Of a stretch of 13,670 nt of DNA, positions 7,103 to 13,617 are shown piece by piece; the stretch's first letter is position 1; the number at the start of each line of letters is the position of its first letter. The stretch spans positions 1-13,670 of the forward strand of contig UQGM01000057.1 in assembly GCA_900540535.1 (NCBI GenBank), read 5' to 3'. The DNA comes from an uncultured Oscillospiraceae bacterium. GTDB lineage: Bacteria; Bacillota; Clostridia; Oscillospirales; Acutalibacteraceae. The notes below the pieces were generated by a model that saw only the letters and a list, made by a program, of their open reading frames with translations, did no database searches and was not told the DNA's origin. The translations under genes and the position numbers were made by a program.

Positions 7103-7870
7103 TTGCTTTTAGCTATTGATATCGGGAACACTAATATAGTTATCGGCTTTATGGAAAATGATAAGATTCTCTTTGAAGCGAGAATTGCTACCGATAAGCT
7201 TCGCACTGCGGATCAGTACAGTGTGGAAATCAAAAATATGATGAGAGCTTACGGAGTTGAAAATACAGATATCGAAGACTGCATTATTTCATCTGTTGTA
7301 CCGCCTGTCCTTGATTCTGTCCGCACCGGAGTGATAAAAATCATCGGCAAAAATCCCATGGTTGTAGGCCCCGGACTTAAAACCGGACTGAATATTCATA
7401 TGGATAATCCATCTCAGGTGGGCAGTGATCGAATAGTAATTGCAGTAGCTGCACTGGCTGAGTATTCCGCTCCCCTTATTCTTATGGATTTAGGTACTGC
7501 AACTACAATTGAGGTTGTAGCGCCTGAAAACATATATATTGGCGGTGTCATTTTCCCGGGAGTTCAGATTTCTCTTGAAGCTTTGGCTAGCCATGCTTCA
7601 CAGCTTCCCGGCATCAGCCTTGATAAGCCTAAAAAAGTAATAGGTAAAAATACCGTTGACTGTATGCGAAGCGGAATTATGTACGGTACTGCGGCAATGC
7701 TTGACGGCTTAATAGAGCGAATGGAAGAAGAACTTGGTCAGCCGGCAACAGTTATTGCAACAGGTGGTATAGCGCAGTTCATCCTCCCCCTTTGTCACAG
7801 AAAAATAATCCTCGAAAATGATTTGCTCCTTAAAGGGCTAAATATTATCTACAAAAAGAATAAACGCTAA
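7103..7870 (+). CDS. coaX: Type III pantothenate kinase
   Basis: Phosphorylates pantothenate, the first committed CoA step. Type III enzymes are not feedback-inhibited by CoA and need a monovalent cation. The 255-residue length is typical. ASKHA-fold motifs are all present: DIGNTNIVIGF (5-15, phosphate loop with Asp6), GSDRIV (107-112, catalytic Asp109; the usual Ala is Ser here), DLGTATTIEVV (129-139) and PGVQISLEAL (152-161). ATGGIA at 219-224 is the second phosphate motif. The start is TTG, chosen because GGAGG (7090-7094) lies 8 bases upstream and the phosphate loop follows at once. It follows the S-component gene after 14 bases, a likely operon giving capture and phosphorylation of pantothenate. 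A terminator hairpin follows at 7875. Confidence 0.97.
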   Translation: MLLAIDIGNTNIVIGFMENDKILFEARIATDKLRTADQYSVEIKNMMRAYGVENTDIEDCIISSVVPPVLDSVRTGVIKIIGKNPMVVGPGLKTGLNIHMDNPSQVGSDRIVIAVAALAEYSAPLILMDLGTATTIEVVAPENIYIGGVIFPGVQISLEALASHASQLPGISLDKPKKVIGKNTVDCMRSGIMYGTAAMLDGLIERMEEELGQPATVIATGGIAQFILPLCHRKIILENDLLLKGLNIIYKKNKR

Positions 7871-7874
7871 ACAT

Positions 7875-7902
7875 AAAACCGGTCGCAGCTGCGGCCGGTT
7901 TT
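7875..7902. terminator. Bidirectional terminator between coaX and uvrB
   Basis: A 28-base inverted repeat with AAAACCGG (7875-7882) and CCGGTTTT (7895-7902) at its ends. It forms a 12-pair stem with a 4-base AGCT loop; the one G-U pair on the plus strand becomes a C-A mismatch on the minus strand. T runs follow on both strands but are only four long. It sits between convergent stops. Confidence 0.85.
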
Positions 7903-7925
7903 ACTGATGTTATCATATAAATTAT

Positions 7926-9887
7926 TTATTTGCCTCTTCTGAGCTTTTCTATTCTGTCACGAAGATATGCAGCATGCTCGAACTCCAGAATCTTAGCGGC
8001 AGCTTTCATTTCAGCTGTAAGACGTACAATAAGTGCTTCTCTCTCCTTACGGCTGAGCTTGCTGTCAGGCTTTTTGCCGTCAGAGGACTTGGAGGTAATT
8101 TCAATGACATCTCTTACATCCTTCTTTATGGTCTGAGGTGTAATTGAATGTTCCTCATTATATTTCATCTGCTTTTCACGGCGGCGGAATGTTTCCTTTA
8201 TAGCCGCTTCCATAGACGGAGTTACGCTGTCGGCATACATTATAACCTCGCCTTCGGCGTTTCTCGCCGCTCTTCCCACAGTCTGAATAAGAGAAGTCTC
8301 TGAACGCAGGAAGCCCTCCTTATCGGCGTCAAGGATGATTACAAGGGACACCTCGGGAATATCCAGTCCCTCACGAAGGAGGTTAATTCCCACAAGTACG
8401 TCAAACTCACCAAGTCTTAAATCACGGATAATTTCCATTCTCTCAATTGTATCAACGTCGTGATGCATATATCTGACTTTAATTCCGAGATTTTCGAGAT
8501 AATCCGTTAAATCCTCCGCCATTTTCTTTGTAAGAGTGGTAATGAGGACACGTTCCTGTTTCTGGGTTCTGATATTTATCTGAGAAATTATATCGTCAAT
8601 CTGTCCTTCAGTAGGTTTAACTATTATTTCAGGGTCAAGGAGTCCCGTAGGTCTGATAACCTGCTCCGCAATACGGCTGCTTCTCTCACGCTCAAAGGGA
8701 CCGGGAGTTGCGCTGACGAAAATCTTCTGACCCACTTTCTTATAAAACTCATCAAAGGTAAGAGGTCTGTTATCAAATGCCGACGGCAGACGGAAACCAA
8801 ACTCTACAAGGGTTTCCTTTCTTGAACGATCGCCGCCGTACATGGCTCTTACCTGAGGCAGTGTAACGTGGGATTCATCAACAAAGAGCACAAAATCTTC
8901 AGGGAAATAATCGAGGAGGGTACAGGGAGCCGCTCCCGGCTCTCTGCCGGACATAACTCTCGAATAGTTTTCTATTCCTTTGCAGAAGCCCGTTTCACGA
9001 AGCATTTCCATATCATAAGTCGTACGCTGTCTTATTCGCTGAGCTTCAAGGAGTTTTCCTTTACTCTCAAATTCACGGCATCTTTCTTCCATTTCGGCGT
9101 TTATCTCTTCAATGGCCTTTTCCATCTTTTCCCCGGAAACAACATAGTGGGATGCAGGATAAATAGCCGCATGGGACAATACGCCTTTGACCTCTCCGGT
9201 GAGAGCTTTTATTTCGCTGATTCTCTCAATTTCATCTCCGAAAAATTCAACTCTTATGGCGTTCTCATTTGAATAAGCCGGGAAAATCTCAACAACATCT
9301 CCACGGACACGGAACTTATTTCGGATGAAATTTATATCGTTTCGCTCATACTGAATATCCACAAGCTTTTCTATAAGTTCATCACGGCTTTTTTCCATCC
9401 CCGGACGCAGTGATATTACCATGCTTCGGTAATCTATTGGGTCACCAAGGCTGTAAATACAGGAAACACTGGCAACTATTATTACATCACGTCTTTCCGA
9501 CAAAGCAGATGTTGCCGAGTGACGAAGCTTATCAATTTCATCATTGATTGCAGAGTCTTTTTCTATATAGGTATCAGTTGTAGGAATATAGGCTTCCGGC
9601 TGATAGTAGTCGTAATAGGAAACAAAATATTCGACTGCATTTTCCGGGAAAAACTCACGGAATTCAGAACAAAGCTGTGCAGCAAGAGTTTTATTATGGG
9701 CAAGTACCAGTGTCGGACGGTTAACCTCAGCGATAATATTCGCCATTGTAAAAGTCTTACCCGAACCGGTAACTCCGAGAAGAGTCTGCTCCTTAAATCC
9801 CTGATTCAATCCGTCAACAAGCTGTGAAATTGCCTCTGGCTGATCTCCCATGGGTTTATAGGGAGCCACAAGCTTAAATTTATCCAT
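7926..9887 (-). CDS. uvrB: Excinuclease ABC subunit B
   Basis: The helicase-like damage verifier of nucleotide excision repair, loaded by UvrA and then binding UvrC. From the 9887 ATG it has 653 residues, near the family norm. Walker A GVTGSGKTF is at 38-46, the beta-hairpin tyrosine cluster YYDYYQPEAY at 91-100, DESH at 337-340 and SATPG at 392-396. Helicase motifs V and VI include GRAARN (538-543). A C-terminal UVR motif (about 617-650) contacts UvrC. The frame is open to 9965, but AGGAG (9899-9895) is 7 bases from the 9887 ATG. Longer starts would overlap radC and add unrelated residues. The radC stop is 13 bases upstream, so the two are probably cotranscribed. I see no LexA box near this unit, unlike uvrA. 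Confidence 0.98.
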   Translation of the reverse strand: MDKFKLVAPYKPMGDQPEAISQLVDGLNQGFKEQTLLGVTGSGKTFTMANIIAEVNRPTLVLAHNKTLAAQLCSEFREFFPENAVEYFVSYYDYYQPEAYIPTTDTYIEKDSAINDEIDKLRHSATSALSERRDVIIVASVSCIYSLGDPIDYRSMVISLRPGMEKSRDELIEKLVDIQYERNDINFIRNKFRVRGDVVEIFPAYSNENAIRVEFFGDEIERISEIKALTGEVKGVLSHAAIYPASHYVVSGEKMEKAIEEINAEMEERCREFESKGKLLEAQRIRQRTTYDMEMLRETGFCKGIENYSRVMSGREPGAAPCTLLDYFPEDFVLFVDESHVTLPQVRAMYGGDRSRKETLVEFGFRLPSAFDNRPLTFDEFYKKVGQKIFVSATPGPFERERSSRIAEQVIRPTGLLDPEIIVKPTEGQIDDIISQINIRTQKQERVLITTLTKKMAEDLTDYLENLGIKVRYMHHDVDTIERMEIIRDLRLGEFDVLVGINLLREGLDIPEVSLVIILDADKEGFLRSETSLIQTVGRAARNAEGEVIMYADSVTPSMEAAIKETFRRREKQMKYNEEHSITPQTIKKDVRDVIEITSKSSDGKKPDSKLSRKEREALIVRLTAEMKAAAKILEFEHAAYLRDRIEKLRRGK

Positions 9888-9900
9888 TAACATTCTCCTC

Positions 9901-10581
9901 TCACTGAAAAACAGGTGCAAATTTTGCACTGGATGCCATAGAGCACCAATCACCGCCGGCAACAATAATATGGTCGGTAAGCTTTACATCTATACTGCTG
10001 AAAAGTGAAACAAGCATGAAAGTGGTTTCTACATCTTCTTTTGATGGCGCTGGAACTCCGTTTGGATGATTATGGGCGATTATGACCGATGATGCATTGC
10101 TTCTTATTGCAAGCTCCACTAAATTTCTCCTGTTTATCTCACCCATATTAACGGAACCTTCCGCCACAATACAGCAGTTCTTCACTGCGCACTTATTATC
10201 AAGACACAAAAGCACGATATTTTCCTTGGTCTTGCCTACAAAATAAGGCAGCAGATATGCAGCAACCTTTTCGGGAGTATCCAAAACCTTTATATTTTCC
10301 TGCTTATCCTTTAAATACACTCTGGTTATTTCAGGAATAAGATGCAAAAATGCCGCCGTGCGCTCACCGACTCCCTTTACTTTCATCAGCTCATCCACAG
10401 GTGCTTCCAGTACAGCGGAAAGTGAACCGAATCTGTCCATAAGTCTGTGAGCAGTTTCGTTTGTATCACTTCTCGGAATTGTATAAAAGAGAAGCATCTC
10501 AAGGACATTATGGGACTGAAAATTATCAAGACCGTTTTTCAGAAAAGTTTCCCTTAAACGCTTTCTGTGTCCTTCGTGCAT
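9901..10581 (-). CDS. radC: RadC family protein (JAB/MPN domain)
   Basis: A 226-residue protein with the standard RadC layout. The N-terminal helix-hairpin-helix region includes VKGVGERTAAFL (68-79), and a C-terminal JAB/MPN metalloprotease-like domain follows. The metal motif HxH-x7-S-x2-D is intact: His170 and His172 in AHNHPNGVPAPS, Ser180 and Asp183. Despite the name, a role in DNA repair has not held up for many RadC proteins, and the in vivo substrate is uncertain. The ATG at 10581 has a GAGAGGAG ribosome binding site upstream. It is the first gene of a unit with uvrB, a repair-related context but weak evidence on function. Confidence 0.93.
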   Translation of the reverse strand: MHEGHRKRLRETFLKNGLDNFQSHNVLEMLLFYTIPRSDTNETAHRLMDRFGSLSAVLEAPVDELMKVKGVGERTAAFLHLIPEITRVYLKDKQENIKVLDTPEKVAAYLLPYFVGKTKENIVLLCLDNKCAVKNCCIVAEGSVNMGEINRRNLVELAIRSNASSVIIAHNHPNGVPAPSKEDVETTFMLVSLFSSIDVKLTDHIIVAGGDWCSMASSAKFAPVFQ

Positions 10582-10631
10582 CCCGGTATACTCCTCTCAA
10601 AACAAATTTATAAATTCAAAATTCAATTAGC

Positions 10632-10660
10632 ATTATATATCATTTTACTACTTTTGAAAA
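10632..10660 (-). promoter_or_regulatory. Putative promoter for radC-uvrB
   Basis: On the minus strand TATAAT (10637-10632) is preceded after 17 bases by TTTTCA (10660-10655), a weak -35. The -10 is perfect, so a start near 10625 is plausible. The -35 lies inside a 13-base palindrome. Confidence 0.5.
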
Positions 10661-10662
10661 GT
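10650..10662. promoter_or_regulatory. Palindrome between divergent radC and pseudouridine synthase promoters
   Basis: ACTTTTGAAAAGT is a perfect inverted repeat centred at 10656, on the putative -35 boxes of both divergent promoters. Flanking it, ATTATATATCATTTT (10632-10646) mirrors AAAATGATATAAT (10668-10680), so the whole region is roughly symmetric. It could be an operator for a shared regulator, or a by-product of two back-to-back promoters. Confidence 0.35.
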
Positions 10663-10680
10663 GACAAAAAATGATATAAT
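10652..10680 (+). promoter_or_regulatory. Putative promoter for the RluA-family gene
   Basis: Perfect TATAAT (10675-10680) with extended -10 TGA just before it. A weak -35 TTTTGA (10652-10657) is at 17 bases. The start would be near 10687, giving a leader of about 32 bases that carries AGGGAGA before the GTG start. Confidence 0.6.
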
Positions 10681-10718
10681 ATTTATTAAATTACCAATTA
10701 ACAAGCAGGGAGATTATT

Positions 10719-11687
10719 GTGAAAAGCTTTACCATAGAACAAAACGACGCAGGACAGCGTCTTGATAAATTTCTTTCCAAGGCAGTACCCGCACTGCCTC
10801 AGTCACTGATGTATAAATACATCAGAACAAAGCGAATTAAGGTTAACCGCAAGCGTGGAGAAATTTCAACACGCCTTTCAGTAGGCGATGTCATAGACCT
10901 CTATATTAACGATGAATTTTTTGTGGCTCCTCCTAAAAAATATGATTTTATGACTGCTTCAAAAAATCTCGATATCATTTATGAAGATGAAAACATCATG
11001 CTCCTTGATAAAAAAGCGGGCATTCTTTCTCATCCCAACGAGGGCGAATACGGCGATACACTTATTTCAAGGGTAAAAAGGTATCTATATGAAAAGGGGG
11101 AATACAACCCGGAAAACGAAAATTCCTTTGCTCCTGCCCTTGCTAACAGAATAGACAGAAACACAGGCGGAATCGTCATTGCAGCTAAAAATGCACAGTC
11201 TTTGAGAATTCTCAATCAAAAAATAAAAGACCGTGAACTTACAAAGCTTTATCTGTGCATTGTTCACGGCAAGCTCCCCAAAAAAGAAGATGTTATTGAC
11301 GGATATCTTTTCAAAGATGAAAAGAAGAATATGGTATTTATTTCAGATTCACCGTCAAAGGGCTCAAAATATATAAAGACCAAGTATAAGGTTTTAGGAT
11401 ACAAAAACGGCCTGAGCCTTCTTGAAATCGATCTTCTGACAGGACGCACTCACCAAATCAGAGCGCATATGGCGTCCATAGGTCATCCCCTTTTAGGAGA
11501 CGGAAAATACGGCAGAAACAGCTACAATAAAGGCAGCGGATACAAAAAGCAGGCACTTTATTCATACAAGCTGATTTTCAATTTCACAACCCCGGCGGAT
11601 ATACTGGATTATCTTGACGGCAAAGCCTTTGAAGTACCGTCTGTATGGTTCGCTGAAGATTTTAAAAACGGAAAAATTAATTTTTAA
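10719..11687 (+). CDS. RluA-family (RluC/RluD-like) rRNA pseudouridine synthase
   Basis: Converts specific uridines in RNA, usually 23S rRNA, to pseudouridine. The 322 residues begin with an S4-type RNA-binding domain (about 12-62: AGQRLDKFLS, then KYIRTKRIKVNRKRGE). The catalytic domain carries the family motif as NRIDRNTGGIV, with catalytic Asp146; the usual His-Arg-Leu-Asp is Asn-Arg-Ile-Asp here. The conserved LLTGRTHQIRAHMASIGHPL lies near the C-terminal third, followed by GDGKYG. The start is GTG, with AGGGAGA 6-7 bases upstream and the S4 domain beginning at once. The target position (RluC-, RluD- or YlyB-type) cannot be assigned by eye. It stands alone between a divergent radC and a gene with its own promoter. 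Confidence 0.93.
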   Translation: MKSFTIEQNDAGQRLDKFLSKAVPALPQSLMYKYIRTKRIKVNRKRGEISTRLSVGDVIDLYINDEFFVAPPKKYDFMTASKNLDIIYEDENIMLLDKKAGILSHPNEGEYGDTLISRVKRYLYEKGEYNPENENSFAPALANRIDRNTGGIVIAAKNAQSLRILNQKIKDRELTKLYLCIVHGKLPKKEDVIDGYLFKDEKKNMVFISDSPSKGSKYIKTKYKVLGYKNGLSLLEIDLLTGRTHQIRAHMASIGHPLLGDGKYGRNSYNKGSGYKKQALYSYKLIFNFTTPADILDYLDGKAFEVPSVWFAEDFKNGKINF

Positions 11688-11700
11688 TCTCCGTCTTTTT
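11668..11700 (+). terminator. Possible weak terminator overlapping the RluA-family stop
   Basis: ACGGA (11668-11672) pairs with TCCGT (11690-11694), enclosing an AT-rich palindrome, and is followed by CTTTTT. The short stem makes it a weak candidate, but no better hairpin follows the gene. Confidence 0.35.
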
Positions 11701-11706
11701 AAAAAA

Positions 11707-11737
11707 TTTACATTTATCTTGACCGTGCTGATATAAT
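11707..11737 (+). promoter_or_regulatory. Putative promoter for the unknown gene at 11940
   Basis: TTTACA (11707-11712), a 19-base spacer and perfect TATAAT (11732-11737), with extended -10 TGA. The spacer is long, but the extended -10 compensates. A start near 11744 would give an untranslated leader of about 196 bases, the longest in the window. Confidence 0.6.
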
Positions 11738-11742
11738 GAAGT

Positions 11743-11939
11743 ACAATAAAGATTGTTGATTTGTACATTTATATATTATAAATAGGCTCATGCCTTAATT
11801 TCAATATTACGGTTATTTTTTACATCACAAATAACTGCATAAATACTTTTGCTGCTTTAATCCTAAAGCGGCAAGGGTATTATTTATCTAAAAATCATTT
11901 CCAATTTACTTTATACAAGACAATCGGGTGTGTTACTTA
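11743..11939 (+). other. Long hairpin-rich leader or possible small RNA
   Basis: Five non-overlapping hairpins follow the promoter: ACAAT/ATTGT (11743-11756), TTTATA/TATAAA (11768-11782), AGGC/GCCT (11784-11795), a 9-pair stem (11810-11818 with 11829-11837) and an 11-pair stem TTGCTGCTTTA/TAAAGCGGCAA (11849-11859 with 11864-11874) with an ATCC loop. The last two are the strongest; each has one G-U pair. No T tract follows the last stem, so it is not a simple terminator. I recognise no riboswitch, T-box or leader-peptide arrangement. The first three stems are short and AT-rich and could arise by chance. Confidence 0.4.
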
Positions 11940-12611
11940 ATGAAAAAATTACTGGACTTCGTTCCTGTTGATATAATCCCTTACCACAAGGGTCTTATTT
12001 TTATTCAGAAAATTAATATTGAAAATTCCGGCGCAAAACTTCGGATTTTAGGATGCAATTTTGAAACCAGAGAAATAAATACGCTGACTAAAAGCGCTTA
12101 TTTTATGAACAAGTTCGGCGACGCTTACAAAGAGATTTCCGAACAGCTTGCAGATCCCATAGGATGCTCTGCAGCTCATCTTTCAGGTAAAAAGACGGCA
12201 GTAGTATATGACAACGGTGAAACAGGTATTTTCGACCGCACAGGAAAGCTTATATGGACAGGCGATCTTTTATATGACGGTGCTCCTGTAAACAGTGCCG
12301 CAGCTGAAGGCTCCAGTTTTTGGTGCGTTGCAAGAAAAAGAAATTCTGTTTTAAAGTATTCTGTCGCCTCAAAGCGCTTCGCTTTCAGACTCGGATCAAA
12401 AGATTCTCTTGCATTCCTCGTCCCCTACCATGTGTCAAAATACGGAAATGAGCTTTTTGTGTCCTGTCCGGGACTTAATGCAATTAAAACTATCAACCTT
12501 AAAACTTTTGAGGTTGACGAATATTGCAGATTCAAAGAGCCTGTTTTCAAATATCTGCAATTTAAAAATTTTGAAATTGTTGTACTCTCTTCGGGAGTAT
12601 ATGTATTGTAA
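11940..12611 (+). CDS. Protein of unknown function with beta-propeller-like repeats
   Basis: I do not recognise this 223-residue protein. It has no signal peptide or membrane segment and looks cytosolic. The second half shows repeated strand-turn-strand units of about 30-45 residues: 84-108 (VVYDNGETGIFDRTGKLIW), 124-152 (SSFWCVARKRNSVLKYSVAS), 169-198 (NELFVSCPGLNAIKTINLKT) and 209-223. The hydrophobic-strand/Asn/strand pattern resembles NHL, WD40 or YVTN-type propeller blades. Four to five blades would be few for a closed ring, so it may be a divergent small propeller or another beta fold. The ATG at 11940 is preferred over the in-frame GTG at 11928; neither has a good ribosome binding site. 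Codon use resembles the neighbours. A terminator follows at 12628. Confidence 0.75.
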   Translation: MKKLLDFVPVDIIPYHKGLIFIQKINIENSGAKLRILGCNFETREINTLTKSAYFMNKFGDAYKEISEQLADPIGCSAAHLSGKKTAVVYDNGETGIFDRTGKLIWTGDLLYDGAPVNSAAAEGSSFWCVARKRNSVLKYSVASKRFAFRLGSKDSLAFLVPYHVSKYGNELFVSCPGLNAIKTINLKTFEVDEYCRFKEPVFKYLQFKNFEIVVLSSGVYVL

Positions 12612-12627
12612 AAACAAATATATGTAA

Positions 12628-12664
12628 AAAAGCTGAGACCCGTTTTTATCGGTTCCCGGCTTTT
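12628..12664 (+). terminator. Terminator after the unknown gene
   Basis: AAAAGCTGAGACCCG (12628-12642) pairs with CGGTTCCCGGCTTTT (12650-12664) over 15 positions with two mismatches and one G-U pair, around a TTTTTAT loop, and ends in a short T run. It lies 17 bases after the stop. Confidence 0.78.
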
Positions 12665-12699
12665 ATAATACAATTATATTATGAAAGGCAAGTGACAGC

Positions 12700-13455
12700 A
12701 TGGATAATGCAAAACTTATCGACAGCGTGAGAAATCAGCTTGCAATCGATTATAACTGCCATCCTGACGATTTTCTGAAAAATGATATTATTTTCACTCA
12801 AGCAGAAAAACTTCCCGGCAGAAGAGCCCTTCCTTTTATTTATCCCAGATGCGAAATTATAAGCATGGGAAACGGTGTTATTGTCAACGCTTCAAAAGAT
12901 GTAATGCCATTCGTTCAAAAATATTTAAAAGACAAATCAAAATACGAAGTTATTAACGCTCCGTTTGTATACGGACTTTGTCATTATTATCTGCCTGATA
13001 CTGAAAAAATCAGGAAAATTGATATCAGTGAAAATTACACTTTTAAACTGTTGGAGCAGAAAGACATTCATATCTATTACAAATACGAGGGGCTCCACAA
13101 CGCTTTGCAATATAACACAGAAAGCTTATCACCGGAAATTCTCGGAATCGCTGTTATGGACGGTGAGAACCTTGCAGGTATAGCCTGTGCCACCAAGGAC
13201 AGCGAAAAAATGTGTCAAATAGGCGTAGATGTCCTGCCTGAATACAGAAAGCAAAAGCTTGCATCGGCAATGGTAACATCTCTTACGGCAGAACTTTTAA
13301 ACCGTGACCTTATACCGTATTACTTCACCGACAACAGCAATCTTCCGTCACAGAAAACTGCAATAGCCTCAGGCTATTATCCTGCATGGATACACAGCTA
13401 CAGAACAAGACTTATAAGTAAACCATTTTCTTTTTTGAATTATCTGAAATTTTAA
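12700..13455 (+). CDS. GNAT-family N-acetyltransferase
   Basis: A 251-residue protein whose C-terminal half (about 113-240) has the GNAT fold pattern. Beta-4 ILGIAVMDGENLAGIACATK (147-166) leads to the acetyl-CoA-binding segment CQIGVDVLPEYRKQKLASAM (172-191), and a late element ASGYYPAW (223-230) resembles the GF/Y-x-x turn of GNATs. The pyrophosphate loop usually reads R/Q-x-x-G-x-G/A; here it is R183-K-Q-K-L-A188, with Lys in place of the first Gly. Residues 1-110 form an extra N-terminal domain without a motif I recognise. The substrate is unknown. The ATG has only a weak AAAGG (12684-12688) upstream. The terminator at 12628 suggests independent transcription, perhaps from TATAAT at 12664-12669. 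Confidence 0.85.
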   Translation: MDNAKLIDSVRNQLAIDYNCHPDDFLKNDIIFTQAEKLPGRRALPFIYPRCEIISMGNGVIVNASKDVMPFVQKYLKDKSKYEVINAPFVYGLCHYYLPDTEKIRKIDISENYTFKLLEQKDIHIYYKYEGLHNALQYNTESLSPEILGIAVMDGENLAGIACATKDSEKMCQIGVDVLPEYRKQKLASAMVTSLTAELLNRDLIPYYFTDNSNLPSQKTAIASGYYPAWIHSYRTRLISKPFSFLNYLKF

Positions 13456-13461
13456 AAAACA

Positions 13462-13495
13462 AAAAGCTGAAATCCAATCAAGGATTTCAGCTTTT
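13462..13495. terminator. Bidirectional terminator between the GNAT gene and the tRNA-Gly/Cys unit
   Basis: A perfect 14-base inverted repeat (13462-13475 with 13482-13495) has a 6-base loop AATCAA. It is followed by TCTCTTT on the plus strand and by TGTTTTTT on the minus strand. The minus-strand T tract is the better one, suiting the tRNA transcript that ends at 13501. Confidence 0.93.
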
Positions 13496-13500
13496 CTCTT

Positions 13501-13575
<75 letters not shown>

Positions 13576-13583
13576 GAATATAA

Positions 13584-13614
13584 AGGACGCTAACATATTC
13601 AAATGCAGCGTCCT
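13584..13614. repeat. Inverted repeat in the spacer between tRNA-Gly and tRNA-Cys
   Basis: AGGACGCT (13584-13591) and AGCGTCCT (13607-13614) form a perfect 8-pair stem with a 15-base loop, filling most of the 42-base spacer of the presumed tRNA-Gly/tRNA-Cys precursor. No T tract follows. A processing signal is possible but unproven. Confidence 0.6.
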
Positions 13615-13617
13615 ATT

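Noticed and set aside
9888..9965. Longer N terminus for uvrB (start at 9965)
   Set aside because: It would overlap radC by 65 bases, and the added residues do not resemble UvrB. The 9887 ATG has AGGAG at 7 bases and gives the family's usual N terminus.
11736..11759. Seven-codon leader peptide starting at the ATG overlapping the -10 box
   Set aside because: The ATG lies upstream of the predicted transcription start, so it would not be in the message, and there is no ribosome binding site.
11849..11874. Intrinsic terminator before the unknown gene
   Set aside because: The stem is good, but no T tract follows on either strand, so it is kept only as part of the structured leader.
12409..12673. 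Overlapping open frames on both strands at the end of the unknown gene (12409-12627 plus, 12425-12673 minus)
   Set aside because: They are shadows of the frame ending at 12611; one crosses the terminator hairpin and none has a ribosome binding site.
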